From Lachnospiraceae bacterium (GTDB lineage Bacteria; Bacillota; Clostridia; Lachnospirales; Lachnospiraceae), in assembly GCA_015056765.1 (NCBI GenBank), contig SVFQ01000008.1, positions 62,001-126,000 of the forward strand: a stretch of DNA of 64,000 bases, in the 5' to 3' direction. The first letter of the stretch is position 1. The number at the start of each line of letters is the position of its first letter. This document shows, piece by piece, positions 1 to 7,892 of the stretch. Made by a program: the position numbers and the translations under genes. The notes under the pieces were generated by a model. The model was not told where the DNA came from. It did no database searches and worked only from the letters and a program-made list of their open reading frames with translations.

Positions 1-902
1 CCCATTTCTTTGATCATCTGGGTTAGTCCCTCTACATATTTCATATCTTCCGCCTGTACCACGATGGTGCTATAGAAGATTTCTTTATACGCTTTTCCAC
101 CTTTTCTGGTGGGCTGTCCCGGAATCACTCCGTCCTTAAACTCTTTCTTCAATACCTTCTTTAACTCATCAATATCGCAGAAGGTATAGTAACTGTTGCT
201 GGACCAAGTATTCTCATCTCCTGCCATGACACCGGCAGTTTCAAAAAAGTATTTCTTAGGTTGCTTGGGTGGGGCGTTATTTTCACCATCTTGACCAAAC
301 GTAATGGTGCTTCCCTGTGATCCATAGTAAGAATCCGTATCAACCACATACATGATTCTGTCATTCATCAAGTCAATATCCGGAAGGACACCATTGTCCC
401 AGTATCCATTTCCTTTTTTGTCATAGAAATTCATCAGTACCTGGTTACCAAAGAAAAGCTGCATTTTTGAGGTATTTTGCTCAGGAAAATGTCCTTCTTT
501 GATTTCGATGTTCTGGTCCAGCAAATACTCAGGTGTCACACCTTGAAGCTGTAAATAACCGGAATAGTTTCCCTTCTTGGCGATAATATTTGTCTCAAGA
601 ATTGGCGCCGCGTATTTCACGTTCGGCAATTCCGACAGTTCTTTCACAAGATTATCAGATAGGTATTTCTTATCCGATTCCTTCTTGGAATCATTGTCAT
701 AAGGAGCACGTACCTGAATGGCTGTTAAACTGGCATAGCTCTTCATTTCTTCCATGACAGATTTATTCAGGCCAAGTCCTAAGGATACCATTACTACGAT
801 GGCTGCCACACCGATTACCACACCAAGTACAGTCAGAATCGTTCGCACTTTTCTTTTCCATAGATTGGTTATGCTCATATGGAGCATATCGATGAATTTC
901 AT
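1..902 (-). CDS. MacB/FtsX-type ABC transporter permease, 3' end cut by window edge
   Basis: Only the N-terminal ~300 residues are present; the stop lies beyond base 1. The protein begins MKFIDMLHMSITNLWKRK, followed by one hydrophobic helix (about residues 20-45, ILTVLGVVIGVAAIVVMVSLG) and a long extracytoplasmic stretch. That is the layout of MacB_PCD plus FtsX permeases, whose remaining three membrane helices would lie off the window. The ATG directly abuts the TAA of the upstream secreted-protein gene and has an AAGGAG 9 nt upstream, so translation is probably coupled. It would pair with the MacB-like ATPase at 2687-3421. Substrate unknown; such complexes drive mechanotransmission, peptide or antibiotic export, or lipoprotein handling. 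Confidence 0.85.
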   Translation of the reverse strand, partial: MKFIDMLHMSITNLWKRKVRTILTVLGVVIGVAAIVVMVSLGLGLNKSVMEEMKSYASLTAIQVRAPYDNDSKKESDKKYLSDNLVKELSELPNVKYAAPILETNIIAKKGNYSGYLQLQGVTPEYLLDQNIEIKEGHFPEQNTSKMQLFFGNQVLMNFYDKKGNGYWDNGVLPDIDLMNDRIMYVVDTDSYYGSQGSTITFGQDGENNAPPKQPKKYFFETAGVMAGDENTWSSNSYYTFCDIDELKKVLKKEFKDGVIPGQPTRKGGKAYKEIFYSTIVVQAEDMKYVEGLTQMIKEM

Positions 903-2690
903 TTACTTCTGCTCCTTATCGTCGTCGGTGAATAAGTCTTCTAAATCTGCTAAATCATCTACTGCAGCTTTTTTCTTGCTGCCTTTTTTCTTTTTCCAAA
1001 AGATAAAGCCCACAACTGCTGCCACTACAACTACCACGCCAATGATAATCGGGATAATAGGAGCTTTTTTCGGCTGTTCTTCTTCCATGCCCATACCGCC
1101 GTCATCAAAGCCCATGTCTCCATCGCCAAAGTCATCCACCATGGCTTCATTTACAGTCAGGTACATTTCTTTTTCGATAGTGGTGATATCTCCGCTTTCA
1201 TTTTCGAAGGAAATCTCAGCGATAATCTTACCATCATCTGTAGTAGCGGCTGCACCTGTTACATTGGTATCCAGGCTTCCGGTACCACCGGGAGTGATAT
1301 TACCTAAGTATGCCTCACCACCTGTGATGGAATCCCCTTTGAATTTTACCCATACGTTATTTAAGTTGGTGCGTCCTGTATTGTAGACGCTAAACATAAT
1401 GTTGGCTTCTTCACCTACACTGATGCTTTCCGGAGAGATCTCCACATTACTGGTTTCGCATCTTGCATTCTGATAAATCGGAATAGATACACTTGCAGTA
1501 TCTGTTAAGTCGATGCTGTTCTGGCAATCGTATTTCATCTGTACTTCCAGCACATAAGGCTTTTCGGCCAAATCTGCCTTGGCAGACATTTCAATCTTTA
1601 GGTCTGTGGTAGCCTTTGGCGCAATAGACTCCACATATACAGAACTGGAGCCTGAAGTAGGTAAAAACGCGGAGTAGGTATTGGTCTTATCTGTACCTTC
1701 CGGTGCTGCCTGTAAGTCAAAGAGCACATTCTTTACTCCTTCTGTCGAAGAAGTATTCTGTACATGTACATTTAAAGTAAAGGTTTCACCTGCTTTTACT
1801 CTGGCTGGCTCTGTTTCAAAACCGGTTACGATGATACGTGGTTTAGAAGTATTGGCATCCTTCACCTCTTCCAAAGAACCGGACTCAGGCTTACCTACGA
1901 TTTTGATATAGGTCACTACCTCTGTCTTTTCGTTGACACCTTTTCTGGTGTAGGTTACGTTGAACTTCAAAGGATAATAACCGGATTTTGCATCTTCACG
2001 AACTGTGAAATTAAAACCAATATCCTGGCGTACCGCATGGATGTCCACGTTTCTGTCATATGCAGGGAAAGAAGCGATGGACTGGGCACTGGTAGCGGAT
2101 GTAGGTACAAAAGGCCACTCTGTAGAAAGGTTGGAAACTACAGGAGTTACCATAACATCTGTGATTACCACAGGTGCGAAGTTTACGAAAGAAAGTGGGA
2201 TATTCACTGTCTGTCCGTATTTGGCTGTCTGTGTACCATACATATCTGTCAGCTGTAAAAAGCCACTGGCATCACTTGGAATCTTGTAGACAAGTGCGTC
2301 CATTTCTGCCTTTGCAGACTGGGTGATGATGCTCCACTGACCTGCATCGCCGGAATTCTTAATGGCATTGATTGCACTATTCATGACGTTGGAAATTGCA
2401 GTAGCCTGCTCTTTGCTAAGTCCATTGGAAATGATTTTATTGTTGGCATAATCCTGCAATTCGGAGATATAGCCATCTTTTCCAAGGGAAGCCACATCTT
2501 CCTGCTGATCATTGTTCTGCTGATTATTGTTCTGCTGATTATTGTTCTGCTGATTATTGTTTTGCTGGTTATTCTCGTCTGCATAGACAGGAACCACCAT
2601 TGCAGGTCCCGTAAGACCAACCCCCATGGTCAGCGCCAATGTCATACTGACGGCCAAAAGCGCCTTTTTCATACCTTTGATTCTTCTCAT
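903..2690 (-). CDS. Secreted, membrane-anchored accessory protein with NNQQN repeats and CARDB/S-layer-like domains
   Basis: 595 residues. An N-terminal signal peptide (KKALLAVSMTLALTMGVGL, cleavage near VYA-DEN) is followed by an Asn/Gln tract made of five 5-residue units, then about 480 residues rich in beta-strand patterns. Blocks such as GETFTLNVHVQNTSS and GEEANIMFSVYNTGRTNLNNV resemble CARDB / COG1361 S-layer domains. A single C-terminal helix (about 545-567, PIIPIIIGVVVVVAAVVGFIFW) and a Lys-rich tail anchor it in the membrane, facing out. Start chosen at 2690, where the ATG overlaps the TGA of the ATPase gene (ATGA) behind AGAGGTGG. It sits between the ATPase and permease of one ABC system, so it probably acts with them as an extracellular adaptor; that role is inferred. 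Confidence 0.8.
   Translation of the reverse strand: MRRIKGMKKALLAVSMTLALTMGVGLTGPAMVVPVYADENNQQNNNQQNNNQQNNNQQNNDQQEDVASLGKDGYISELQDYANNKIISNGLSKEQATAISNVMNSAINAIKNSGDAGQWSIITQSAKAEMDALVYKIPSDASGFLQLTDMYGTQTAKYGQTVNIPLSFVNFAPVVITDVMVTPVVSNLSTEWPFVPTSATSAQSIASFPAYDRNVDIHAVRQDIGFNFTVREDAKSGYYPLKFNVTYTRKGVNEKTEVVTYIKIVGKPESGSLEEVKDANTSKPRIIVTGFETEPARVKAGETFTLNVHVQNTSSTEGVKNVLFDLQAAPEGTDKTNTYSAFLPTSGSSSVYVESIAPKATTDLKIEMSAKADLAEKPYVLEVQMKYDCQNSIDLTDTASVSIPIYQNARCETSNVEISPESISVGEEANIMFSVYNTGRTNLNNVWVKFKGDSITGGEAYLGNITPGGTGSLDTNVTGAAATTDDGKIIAEISFENESGDITTIEKEMYLTVNEAMVDDFGDGDMGFDDGGMGMEEEQPKKAPIIPIIIGVVVVVAAVVGFIFWKKKKGSKKKAAVDDLADLEDLFTDDDKEQK
2502..2576. repeat. Five 15-bp tandem repeats coding NNQQN
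   Basis: Five consecutive 15-bp units (plus-strand core CTGCTGATTATTGTT). The middle three are identical and the outer two diverge by one to several bases. They encode the Asn/Gln tract just after the signal peptide of the secreted protein. Identical in-frame units suggest slippage-prone length variation without frameshift. Confidence 0.9.
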
Positions 2691-3421
2691 AGTGCCACCT
2701 CTGCTTCTAATTTCTTTCTCAGTTCTTCACCTGTTGTAATGGACTTAATCTTACCGTCCTGAATGCGGATGACTTTGTCCGCATAACTTGCTAAATGATT
2801 GTCATGGGTTACCATAACAAGGGTCTGTCCCTTTTTCCGCACCACATTCTGCATGAGATGCATCATCTCTTCCGATGTGACGGAGTCCAGGTTACCGGTA
2901 GGCTCATCTGCAAAGATGATATCCGGCGCCATCACCAAGGCTCTTGCCATACCCACACGCTGCTGCTGACCACCGGACATTTGGTTTGGTCTGTGCTTTT
3001 TGTATTTCTGTAAGCCTACCAAATCCATCAGTCTGTCTGCTCTTGCCATTCTGGTTTTTCGATCTACACCTCGAAACGAAAGTGGCAAGGCCACATTTTC
3101 TATGGCGGTCATGCTGGGCAAAAGGTTATATGCCTGGAAAATAAATCCAATGTGCTCCCTTCTAAACTTTACCAGCTGATTCTCTGATTTATTCTCTATA
3201 TGCTCTCCCTTGATGATAATCTCACCATGGGTAGGTGCCTCCAACCCTGCTAACATGTTTAGCAGAGTGGATTTACCGGAACCGGATGTACCTACTATGG
3301 CACAAAACTCTCCCGGCAGGATTTCAAAGCTAACCCCGTTTAGGGCCCTTACTTTCTCTTCACCCAGCACATAGATTTTATATAGATTCTTCACCGTAAT
3401 TACCGGCGCTTTATCTGCCAT
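2687..3421 (-). CDS. ABC transporter ATP-binding protein, MacB/LolD type
   Basis: About 244 residues from the chosen start. Walker A (GTSGSGKST), Q-loop (FIFQAYNLLPSMTAIENV), signature (MSGGQQQRVGMARAL), Walker B (IIFADEPTGNLDS) and H-loop (MVTHD) are all intact. The EPTGNLDS form is characteristic of the MacB/LolD/FtsE branch, whose partners are four-helix permeases. I prefer the ATG at 3421 (MADKAPVITVKN) because GGAG lies 6 nt upstream. The longer reading from 3448 (MELVRMESN) would overlap the upstream stop and lacks a good site. The stop overlaps the next start. It should energise the permease at 1-902. Confidence 0.92.
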   Translation of the reverse strand: MADKAPVITVKNLYKIYVLGEEKVRALNGVSFEILPGEFCAIVGTSGSGKSTLLNMLAGLEAPTHGEIIIKGEHIENKSENQLVKFRREHIGFIFQAYNLLPSMTAIENVALPLSFRGVDRKTRMARADRLMDLVGLQKYKKHRPNQMSGGQQQRVGMARALVMAPDIIFADEPTGNLDSVTSEEMMHLMQNVVRKKGQTLVMVTHDNHLASYADKVIRIQDGKIKSITTGEELRKKLEAEVAL

Positions 3422-3438
3422 ATTGCTCTCCATTCTTA

Positions 3439-5589
3439 CTAGTTCCAATCATCATCATTCCAGAGAACCTCTGCATCCCATTCTTTATCCAGCTCTACGG
3501 GCAAATCTCCACGCAGCACAGACAAATCAGATTGTGTCAGCTCATTTTTGTATAAGATATTCACACTAAAGTCTGTTGTCCATGGATAATCCACAAATCT
3601 CCAACTCAGGAGTTCCCGTGGATGAGCATGCTTTACAATATTTTGGATGCTCTTCGCGTCAGTAAAAGTTTTTTCACTGTTTCCATCGCGAACCCACATA
3701 CCTTCTTCATTATACTGCGACTCGTATTTCGTGACACCTATATTTGCTATATTTTCCACATCAATTGTGTTTTCTACAGAGATGTCCTTACTCTCTAAAT
3801 AAGCAATGGTGTTTGTGAAGCCTTCGAAGACTGGATAGCTTGCATAATGATTGTAGTCCCCGACGCCCTTATATCTGATTTTCACAAGGCCAACCGGTAC
3901 ACCTACAGCCTGCTCCCAGGTCATGGCATCGAAATCCTCTCTGTAGGCTTCCATCATAGCGGTAGCATCACTTGCTAAAATGGTATGATCCTCGAAACCA
4001 TCATTATAGTATGGTTTGGAAATCTCCCAGAGTTTTTCGATGTTTTCTCCATGCAGATTCATCAATTCCTCTTTCATGGATTTTGCAGCGAAGATTGCTT
4101 CCATATCCTTCTTGTCATCTCCCTGCAAAGGATTGATGCAGAAATAACGATAGATTTCACGACCGGACTTCTTTGTATACTTTACAGTTACCCAGAAATA
4201 AGCATTGCCTAAGCTTTCCTGATCTTCACTGTTTATATACTCATCGACCTTTTTGCCGGTATTGTGTGCAGCCAAATCCAGGATTGCATCCACCGCATCC
4301 ATATTGGAGCTGTCTAATCTGGCACTTTCCTCCAGATGTTGGAAAAAGATACCATCCAGGCTAGGTTCAAAATGATTGATTTCGTATGCGTTATCAAAGT
4401 CTACGGAAATACTAATATCCTTCAAAGATGCTTTATTCGGCACATAATGATCATAGCCAAAGACATCCATAGAGAAGATACCATAAACGCCTACACACAG
4501 AATTGCTGCCACGCAGAGACTGTTCCAATGCTTCAAGGCAGACTTGATATCAAAGTCATAGATGACCTCCACAGCAATCTGCATCAGCAGAAGTCCAAGT
4601 ACCATACCGATAAAGGTAAAGACGCCATTTTCATAGGTCATACTATGGAAAATCATGGCTCCTAAAAGACCGCCAAAGAATACCACAAGCACCTTGAATG
4701 GCCCTTTGATTTTCTCAAAAATCAGCGCTTCTCCGTTCTTTTCCATAGGGCGCTTCATATAGCACCAAAATGCGATAGCTAAGTAAATTGCAGCCTGTGC
4801 CACCAAAAGCATCAGGTACTTTTTCTCAGCTACCATATAGTAAGACATATCACCGGAAATAAAACCCTTACGAACCGCATAGCTTTGCGGTAATCGGCTA
4901 TTGCACTCCACCAATCGATAAGCAGCGATAATGGGGCTGGTGAAGGAATCCGTGATTCTGCTGTTTACGTTATAATAGGAGACGAAAAAGGTTTCTTTCA
5001 TGACAGAGAATAAGAACCGAAATGCGAACTCAAACAGCATCAAAAATCCTGTCATCAACATGGTCACTACCAGGTGTCCTGTCAGCATCACTGCCATGAT
5101 GGTCAAATGATATACCGCAAGATATACTAGCAGACATTGGCATAAAGATGACACTAAAGTACTTAAAAACAGCATGCTGAATGCATGATAAATATGTGCC
5201 ACAGGAATACATATCAAGGAAAAAACCAAAAGCGGTATGACATACACCAAAATACCGTAAGTATAAATGGTGAAAAATCTGCGACGCTTACTAACCGGCT
5301 CCGACTCAAATACATCCACCTTCTGTCTGCTATACAGATAGCTGTATCCTTCAATTCCACAGATAACGGCACCTACAATCGCAATACCAATTCCTACAAG
5401 ATTCTGATGAAAAAGGTACAAAGCTCGCGTGGTCCTGTAGGAAACATCACTATCCATGCCTTCAATTTGCATGATCATGGCAAAAACAAGTGGATAGAAA
5501 ATTGCCAGTACAATCACTGCCAGAACCGCTACCCATATTCTTCTTTTTGCGTTTTCTTTTACACTATTCCAAAATGAGATTTTTGACAT
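3439..5589 (-). CDS. Large ABC-2-like membrane permease (716 aa)
   Basis: 716 residues. The N-terminal half has around ten hydrophobic segments (for example 17-39, 60-80, 105-130, 140-185 and several between 255 and 375). The C-terminal ~330 residues are hydrophilic and probably extracytoplasmic. It is the membrane partner of the ATPase encoded immediately upstream (5564-6469), overlapping it by 26 nt. An ATPase directly behind a YtrA-type GntR gene followed by a large permease is the bacitracin/lantibiotic-responsive YtrBC-like arrangement. From memory the protein resembles Lachnospiraceae permeases carrying a DUF6449-type region, not verified. The start has GGAGG 12 nt upstream, a long spacing; coupling to the overlapping upstream gene may compensate. 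Confidence 0.75.
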   Translation of the reverse strand: MSKISFWNSVKENAKRRIWVAVLAVIVLAIFYPLVFAMIMQIEGMDSDVSYRTTRALYLFHQNLVGIGIAIVGAVICGIEGYSYLYSRQKVDVFESEPVSKRRRFFTIYTYGILVYVIPLLVFSLICIPVAHIYHAFSMLFLSTLVSSLCQCLLVYLAVYHLTIMAVMLTGHLVVTMLMTGFLMLFEFAFRFLFSVMKETFFVSYYNVNSRITDSFTSPIIAAYRLVECNSRLPQSYAVRKGFISGDMSYYMVAEKKYLMLLVAQAAIYLAIAFWCYMKRPMEKNGEALIFEKIKGPFKVLVVFFGGLLGAMIFHSMTYENGVFTFIGMVLGLLLMQIAVEVIYDFDIKSALKHWNSLCVAAILCVGVYGIFSMDVFGYDHYVPNKASLKDISISVDFDNAYEINHFEPSLDGIFFQHLEESARLDSSNMDAVDAILDLAAHNTGKKVDEYINSEDQESLGNAYFWVTVKYTKKSGREIYRYFCINPLQGDDKKDMEAIFAAKSMKEELMNLHGENIEKLWEISKPYYNDGFEDHTILASDATAMMEAYREDFDAMTWEQAVGVPVGLVKIRYKGVGDYNHYASYPVFEGFTNTIAYLESKDISVENTIDVENIANIGVTKYESQYNEEGMWVRDGNSEKTFTDAKSIQNIVKHAHPRELLSWRFVDYPWTTDFSVNILYKNELTQSDLSVLRGDLPVELDKEWDAEVLWNDDDWN

Positions 5590-6469
5590 CGTAGCCTACA
5601 ACCTCCGTTTCACTAATAAAGATTTCCTCAAGGGATAATGGCAATACTTCGTAGAATACCGGTTTCAAAGTTTCGAATCTGGTAGCTACATCCTCTCTGG
5701 TACCACGAATGGTAAAGAGTCTGAGAGAACCTCTCTTCTCTACCTTCATCACATCAAGTGCCTGAGAAATTTCAGCTTCATCCTCCGGTCTTTGCAATAC
5801 ACACTGTACTTTCTGGATGTTGCACTTCATATCCTCTAAATCCTTTGTGAAAAGTACACCACCTCTATGCAAAAGACCCACATGATCACAGATATCCTCC
5901 ATCTCGCGCAAGTTGTGACTTGCTACAATTGGAGTAAACTCTCTTTCTTCCATTTCCTTGACGAAAAGACTCTTTACACTTTGTCTCATCACAGGATCCA
6001 GACCATCAAAAGTCTCATCGCATAAAAGATACTTGGTCTTTGCTGCAAGGCCCAAAAGAATAATGGCTTGCTTCTTCATTCCTTTGGAGAAAGTTTTAAT
6101 CTTCGCCGTCGGATCCAGTCCAAACTTCTCAATGTTGGATTTGAAATACTCCATATCGTAGTTAGGATAAATACTGCGGAAGTACTTCGCCATCTCTACG
6201 CAATTGCTGTTTGCAAAGAAATACGGATCATCGGGAATAAAGAAAAAATTCTGTTTTGCTTTTACATTGTCATAAACTGTCTCGCCATCTATGGTGATGG
6301 TACCTTCATCCGGTCTAAGAATACCGGTAATCATACGGAACAAAGTACTCTTACCCGCACCGTTTGTACCAATCAGGGCAAAAAACTCACCTTCATGGAT
6401 TTCCATAGATACGTTATCTACCACTCTGGCGTTGCCAAAGTTCTTACTTACTTGCTCGCATCGAATCAT
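5564..6469 (-). CDS. ABC transporter ATP-binding protein (YtrB-like)
   Basis: 301 residues from MIRCEQVSKNFG. Walker A (GTNGAGKST), signature-like LSGG position degenerated to FSKGMKKQ, Walker B (LLCDETFDGLD) and H-loop (VASHN) can be read. FSKGMKKQ is common in ABC-2 exporter ATPases. The ATG at 6469 has a strong GAGGAGG six nt upstream and overlaps the end of the GntR gene by 26 nt, so the longer reading from 6484 is not favoured. The C-terminal ~90 residues form the regulatory extension typical of drug-type ATPases. It works with the permease at 3439-5589. Regulation follows the GntR operator in front of the operon. Confidence 0.9.
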   Translation of the reverse strand: MIRCEQVSKNFGNARVVDNVSMEIHEGEFFALIGTNGAGKSTLFRMITGILRPDEGTITIDGETVYDNVKAKQNFFFIPDDPYFFANSNCVEMAKYFRSIYPNYDMEYFKSNIEKFGLDPTAKIKTFSKGMKKQAIILLGLAAKTKYLLCDETFDGLDPVMRQSVKSLFVKEMEEREFTPIVASHNLREMEDICDHVGLLHRGGVLFTKDLEDMKCNIQKVQCVLQRPEDEAEISQALDVMKVEKRGSLRLFTIRGTREDVATRFETLKPVFYEVLPLSLEEIFISETEVVGYDVKNLILE

Positions 6470-6851
6470 AAGCTGCCTCCTCAATCTTGCGACTCATCTC
6501 TAAGGAATCCACCGTCTCCAGTAAATCTTTTCTCTGAATCCCCAGTTCCTCAGCCTCGCGAAAAATCTCTTGAACTCTCTTTGCCAAATTCTCTTTCTGT
6601 ACTACAAGTTGACTGTCATCGAATTTCACAAAAGCGCCTCTGCCTTTCACCACATAGATGAAACCGCGTCGCTCCAACTCGCTGTAAGCCTTTTGAATCG
6701 TATTTGGATTAATGGACAAATCCATGGCCAGCTGCCTAACACTCATAAGTTGCTCATCCGGCTTCAAAACGCCTTTTAAAATGTAGGTCTGCAGCTTCTC
6801 CACAATCTGCTCATATATCGGCCTCGTATCGCTATAATCCAGCACAATCAT
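6444..6851 (-). CDS. GntR-family transcriptional regulator, YtrA subfamily
   Basis: 135 residues from MIVLDYSDTRPIYEQIVEKL. The winged-helix N-terminus (DEQLMSVRQLAMDLSINPNTIQKAYSELE) is the GntR signature. The C-terminal part is only ~65 residues and helical, which defines the short YtrA subfamily that represses ABC transporter operons. The ATG at 6851 has GGGAGGA at good spacing; the longer reading from 6899 would start inside the leader. It is the first gene of the operon, and a near-perfect inverted repeat lies over its own transcription start, so autorepression released by an unknown inducer (often a cell-wall antibiotic in this subfamily) is the likely mode. Confidence 0.93.
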   Translation of the reverse strand: MIVLDYSDTRPIYEQIVEKLQTYILKGVLKPDEQLMSVRQLAMDLSINPNTIQKAYSELERRGFIYVVKGRGAFVKFDDSQLVVQKENLAKRVQEIFREAEELGIQRKDLLETVDSLEMSRKIEEAAYDSMRASK

Positions 6852-6913
6852 GAAGCTCTTCCTCCCATTTTCTACATCCCGTGCCAAAACCCAGGACAAA
6901 ACTAACTATCTTA

Positions 6914-6938
6914 ACTGTACTATCTATCCTAGTACACT
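6914..6938. promoter_or_regulatory. Probable GntR operator: 9-7-9 inverted repeat
   Basis: ACTGTACTA (6914-6922) and TAGTACACT (6930-6938) are inverted copies with one mismatch, separated by 7 nt. The element lies just downstream of the -10 box and covers the predicted start site of the gntR-ABC operon. It has the TGTACTA core layout expected for YtrA-type repressors. Confidence 0.75.
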
Positions 6939-6941
6939 TAG

Positions 6942-6970
6942 ATTATCTTACAGAGTTGCCCCTGTGTCAA
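6942..6970 (-). promoter_or_regulatory. Sigma-A promoter of the gntR-ABC operon
   Basis: On the minus strand there is a perfect -35 TTGACA (6970-6965), a 17-nt spacer and -10 GATAAT (6947-6942). Transcription would start near 6935, inside the inverted repeat, about 85 nt before the gntR ATG. Confidence 0.85.
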
Positions 6971-6983
6971 CCCCTTTTTTCTA

Positions 6984-7016
6984 TAAAAAAAGAGGATGAC
7001 CGGTGGGCCATCCTCT
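6984..7016 (-). terminator. Intrinsic terminator after the 233-aa gene
   Basis: Minus-strand stem AGAGGATG/CATCCTCT (7016-7009 with 6998-6991) followed by a run of seven T. It lies 16 nt beyond the stop at 7032 and separates this gene from the gntR operon promoter. Confidence 0.9.
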
Positions 7017-7031
7017 GTAAGAGAATCTTAG

Positions 7032-7733
7032 TTATACTTTGTAGGGATCGACAGTAGATTCGGTTGCGACGTCTTGGGTTTTGTCACGGTTGTAATAATC
7101 TTCGAAAAGTTTGTTGGTGGCATCCAGGGTTTTCTTGCTGATTTCCGGGAGTTCACCGCCCCAGGTCTTCTCAGCCTGCTTATATCCCTTGGATACAGCT
7201 TCCTGCATTTCTTTCATCTTGTCTTCGTCACCGCCGGTGAGAGCCAGCGCGAACTGGAACATTCTTTCAGAAGTCTGCTTTACGCCATAGTAACCATCTT
7301 CGGAGATGGATTCCTGTGCTTCTGCTCTGGTGGCTTCGTCTACTTCGAATTTTCCACTGGCAAGAGTCTTCCAGATGTTCTCACTATTGCCAAAGGCTGT
7401 GGCCTGTTTGGAAAACAGATCCTGTACCATAGCCAGGAATCTCTTCTGATAAGTTTCCTGGTCAGCCTTTAACTGATTTACCAACGCAGTTCTATCCTCT
7501 TTGGACATTTTCTTTACTTCATTAGCCATTTCCTGACCACGATTGGAGATTTCCAAAGTGATACCTTCTGTCTTTGTGGTAGTTTTGTCAGTTTCTTCTG
7601 CAGCCTTACCTGCTGTATTCACTGCAGCAGCTTCTTCTGCTTTTTTTGTTTCTTCCGTGGTTTTGGCCTTGGTATCGTAGCCAGCTGCCTGTGCTACACC
7701 ATAAGCACTTACTCCACCAATTGTGTTACCCAT
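7032..7733 (-). CDS. Uncharacterised 233-aa helical protein, predicted sigma-28 regulon member
   Basis: I do not recognise a named family. The protein starts MGNTIGGVSAYGVAQAAGY, then has a low-complexity Ala/Glu/Lys/Thr linker (about 20-55) and a mostly helical remainder. It has no signal peptide and no membrane helix. The start at 7733 has a perfect AAGGAGG seven nt upstream. It is monocistronic, with its own terminator (6984-7016), a leader hairpin (7757-7784), and a promoter whose two elements match the flagellar sigma factor consensus. The flexible N-terminus plus helical body would fit a flagellar or chemotaxis accessory protein, but that is inferred from the promoter only. Confidence 0.8.
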   Translation of the reverse strand: MGNTIGGVSAYGVAQAAGYDTKAKTTEETKKAEEAAAVNTAGKAAEETDKTTTKTEGITLEISNRGQEMANEVKKMSKEDRTALVNQLKADQETYQKRFLAMVQDLFSKQATAFGNSENIWKTLASGKFEVDEATRAEAQESISEDGYYGVKQTSERMFQFALALTGGDEDKMKEMQEAVSKGYKQAEKTWGGELPEISKKTLDATNKLFEDYYNRDKTQDVATESTVDPYKV

Positions 7734-7756
7734 ACTTTTACCTCCTTGTACATAAC

Positions 7757-7784
7757 TATAACCCGGCATCCATTCCCGGTTATA
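7757..7784 (-). promoter_or_regulatory. 5' leader stem-loop in front of the 233-aa gene
   Basis: TATAACCGGG and CCGGGTTATA arms (7784-7775 and 7766-7757) form a 9-10 bp stem with an 8-nt loop. It starts almost at the predicted +1 and ends 8 nt before the AAGGAGG, so it probably protects the mRNA 5' end. Confidence 0.55.
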
Positions 7785-7788
7785 TGTA

Positions 7789-7815
7789 TTATCGGACTCA
7801 TTCAGTAAAATCTTA
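7789..7815 (-). promoter_or_regulatory. Sigma-28 (SigD/FliA)-type promoter
   Basis: On the minus strand TAAG (7815-7812), exactly 15 nt, then TCCGATAA (7796-7789). The flagellar sigma consensus is TAAA-N15-GCCGATAA, so the match is 3/4 and 7/8 with ideal spacing. A sigma-A reading (TTAAGA-N17-GATAAT) is also possible on the same bases, but is weaker at -35. Confidence 0.6.
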
Positions 7816-7845
7816 ACCGTATGGGGATATTTCCCCTTCTACCTT

Positions 7846-7883
7846 AAATATAAAACGGTTCCCTTGAAAATTCAAGGAAACCG
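7846..7883 (-). terminator. Intrinsic terminator after the ABC exporter pair
   Basis: Minus-strand stem CGGTTTCCTTG/CAAGGGAACCG (7883-7856) with one mismatch, followed by TTTTATATTT. It lies 10 nt after the stop of the exporter gene at 7893. Confidence 0.8.
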
Positions 7884-7892
7884 CTATTTTCT

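Noticed and set aside
754-1386. 210-aa plus-strand frame
   Set aside because: Antisense to the secreted-protein gene; translation is Ser/Thr/Pro-rich low complexity without start signals.
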